DNA from: Pseudomaricurvus sp050633365
GTDB lineage: Bacteria; Pseudomonadota; Gammaproteobacteria; Pseudomonadales; Cellvibrionaceae
DNA length: 64,000 nt
Assembly (NCBI GenBank): GCA_050633365.1
Contig: JBOEGJ010000045.1
Span: 124,001-188,000, forward strand
Direction: 5' to 3'
Below the pieces are notes generated by a model. It made no database searches, was not told the DNA's origin, and saw nothing but the letters and a program-made list of their open reading frames with translations. Of the stretch, positions 62,739-64,000 are shown one piece after another; the stretch's first letter is position 1, and each line of letters opens with the position of its first letter. Position numbers and translations under genes: made by a program.

Positions 62739-64000
62739 TAGGCGCTCCTTTCAATGGTACTGATTGATCGGGTCAGATTACGCTCTTCTAAGGTGCGTGA
62801 GCTGGTCGAAACCCGTGGTTCTGAGCCCAAGGTTGTGTCATGAGAAAAATGAAATACTTGCTCTTGGTCACACAGAAGCACGTGATCACAATTACCTAGC
62901 AGCGATTTTCGCTGCGTGGTGATAACGGCAGATGCGCCCCTGACCTTCAACCACGTAAGTGCTGCTTCGAACGCCTCGACGCCGGCTTTGTCAAAGGTTG
63001 CGTCGAGATTATCGATAAAGACAAATTGCGGTTTCGAATAGAGTGCACGTGCGATCATCAGCAGGTGTAAGACACCAGAGCTGCGCGTCATGGGGTGTTG
63101 GTCGATGATCGTGTCATAGCCCATTGGTAGCATTAGCAATCTCTTATGCAATCCCAATAATTGACATACCTCGTACAGAAAATCTCGATCACTTGGGTCA
63201 TCGTGGCACAGTAGCTCTCTGACGCTGATATGTGGCACCGCGCTGGTGCAGGGAATATAGCTGATCTTTCCTGCGAGGTAGCGGCGATCAATATTGGATA
63301 TCCGATGTTCGTCGTAGCAGGCGTCGACAGCAAAATTTGCGTGATGAGGTAACCCAATTAACGCATGGAGTAGGGAAGTCTTTCCCGAACCATTGGGCCC
63401 TATGATAGCGGTCGTTGTGCCTGGGAGAATATCTATTGTCTGCGTGGTGTTGTTAGACGGTAGCGAGATCGATAGCTTGCCTGTGAGCGCAGTAATCGGG
63501 GTGTGAGACTTGCATGAGCTTGCATCGTTTAATTGTGTACTTAGTTTTAGAGCTTTTAGATCCTCTAGCAGCTCATTCAATCCGTGACTGCCATGGAACA
63601 CCTGCTCCCATGGAATCAGGCCTTTCATACTCAGGATCATCGCAGCTAGCATTATACCGGGAGAAATGTGTTGTTGAATGAGCAGCATGGCACCCACAGT
63701 AGGAATCGCGATCTGGCCACAATTTCTGATGGTTAATACGATACTTGTGAGTCTGCTGTGCACCGCAGCTTGTCTTTCCTTTTGATGCTGATCAGATTTC
63801 AATGTTGGGCTTAGTTCGGCAATCAACTTTTCCTCCCTGCCTTGGGCCCAGTGTGAGTTATAGTCACTGACCAACCAATTTAGAGAACTGAAAACACTGC
63901 GAGTCTGATAGTTTGTTTGTTTCTTTATGAGAGAGAACTGTACACGGCACAACACCATCAAAATAATATTGATCACACAAGTCACTAGGCCGAAGGCCGG
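62738..64000 (-). CDS. Type I secretion ABC transporter with degenerate ATPase (partial, 5' end beyond right edge)
   Basis: The frame is open to the right edge, so the N terminus is missing (an internal GTG at 63985 is not the true start). The visible part is the end of the transmembrane domain, then an ATPase with Walker A GPNGSGKTS. The Q-loop Gln is Cys (YIPCTS), the signature is RSSGV instead of LSGGQ, Walker B reads FVFIDN with Asn replacing the catalytic Glu, and the H-loop His is Gln (ITTQRKS). Similar to PrtD-type transporters otherwise. It may form a heterodimer with an active transporter upstream, outside the window. Confidence 0.85.
   Translation of the reverse strand, partial: PAFGLVTCVINIILMVLCRVQFSLIKKQTNYQTRSVFSSLNWLVSDYNSHWAQGREEKLIAELSPTLKSDQHQKERQAAVHSRLTSIVLTIRNCGQIAIPTVGAMLLIQQHISPGIMLAAMILSMKGLIPWEQVFHGSHGLNELLEDLKALKLSTQLNDASSCKSHTPITALTGKLSISLPSNNTTQTIDILPGTTTAIIGPNGSGKTSLLHALIGLPHHANFAVDACYDEHRISNIDRRYLAGKISYIPCTSAVPHISVRELLCHDDPSDRDFLYEVCQLLGLHKRLLMLPMGYDTIIDQHPMTRSSGVLHLLMIARALYSKPQFVFIDNLDATFDKAGVEAFEAALTWLKVRGASAVITTQRKSLLGNCDHVLLCDQEQVFHFSHDTTLGSEPRVSTSSRTLEERNLTRSISTIERSA

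Noticed and set aside
1..64000. CRISPR arrays, tRNA or rRNA genes
   Set aside because: No regularly spaced direct repeats and no cloverleaf or rRNA-like conserved stretches were seen in the intergenic regions.

Overview
The window looks like the chromosome of a marine-type gammaproteobacterium: moderate GC, dense operons, GTG/TTG starts, and several family sets typical of that group. I cannot name the species. About 54 protein genes are readable. I see no rRNA, tRNA or CRISPR array. One small mobile element is present.

Region 1 (1-18.8 kb and on to 35.7 kb) is an exosortase A (XrtA)/PEP-CTERM locus with its exopolysaccharide machinery. It opens with the 5' part of the sensor kinase prsK (minus strand, running off the left edge). 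Divergent from it are tviC and tviB, which make UDP-GalNAc and UDP-GalNAc uronate. A four-gene cassette follows (4.3-7.5 kb): a Tat-exported Cys-rich protein, a PqqD-like chaperone, an HPr-kinase-related kinase and a nucleotidyltransferase. Next are a PEP-CTERM-type surface protein with a good sigma-54 promoter, prsT, a patatin, the XrtA-associated ATPase and a small membrane protein, all on the minus strand. From 13985 a long plus-strand operon carries export lipoprotein, chain-length protein, tyrosine kinase, outer-membrane barrel, wecB, deacetylase, FemAB-like protein, glycosyltransferases, xrtA, amidotransferase, a glycosyltransferase-adenylase fusion, O-antigen-type polymerase, acyl carrier protein, a fused double hydrolase and a low-molecular-weight phosphatase.

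Region 2 (35.7-53.4 kb) is an accessory glycan-decoration region. A minus-strand operon encodes ATP-grasp enzymes (one fused to a FemAB/GNAT domain), two deacetylases, an asparagine-synthetase-like enzyme lacking the glutaminase cysteine, a DUF2264 protein, a glycosyltransferase and a TPR protein. Divergent genes encode a glycosyltransferase, a flippase and a membrane-anchored methyltransferase. A 264-bp palindromic MITE has inserted exactly at the methyltransferase stop codon. A glycosyltransferase and a kelch/beta-helix membrane protein follow. The exosortase-A-associated PLP decarboxylase and acyl-CoA ligase (53.5-56.4 kb) close the polysaccharide locus.

Region 3 (56.5-61.0 kb) is a nitric-oxide signalling module: an H-NOX haem sensor, its cognate histidine kinase, a sigma-54-type response regulator, and a divergent response regulator with a catalytically degenerate HD-GYP domain. 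It matches the H-NOX/HnoK network known from Shewanella and Vibrio, placed here beside a biofilm-matrix locus.

Region 4 (60.9-64.0 kb) is the end of a type I secretion operon on the minus strand: an ABC transporter whose ATPase has lost nearly all catalytic motifs except Walker A, a HlyD-type adaptor and a SLOG-fold protein.

Overall, the cell probably builds an amino-sugar/uronate polysaccharide, decorates it through amide-forming and acyl-activating enzymes, exports it through a Wza/Wzc-like channel, and anchors or sorts PEP-CTERM proteins with XrtA. PrsK/sigma-54 would control the sorted protein. NO signalling probably feeds into c-di-GMP and sigma-54 control nearby.
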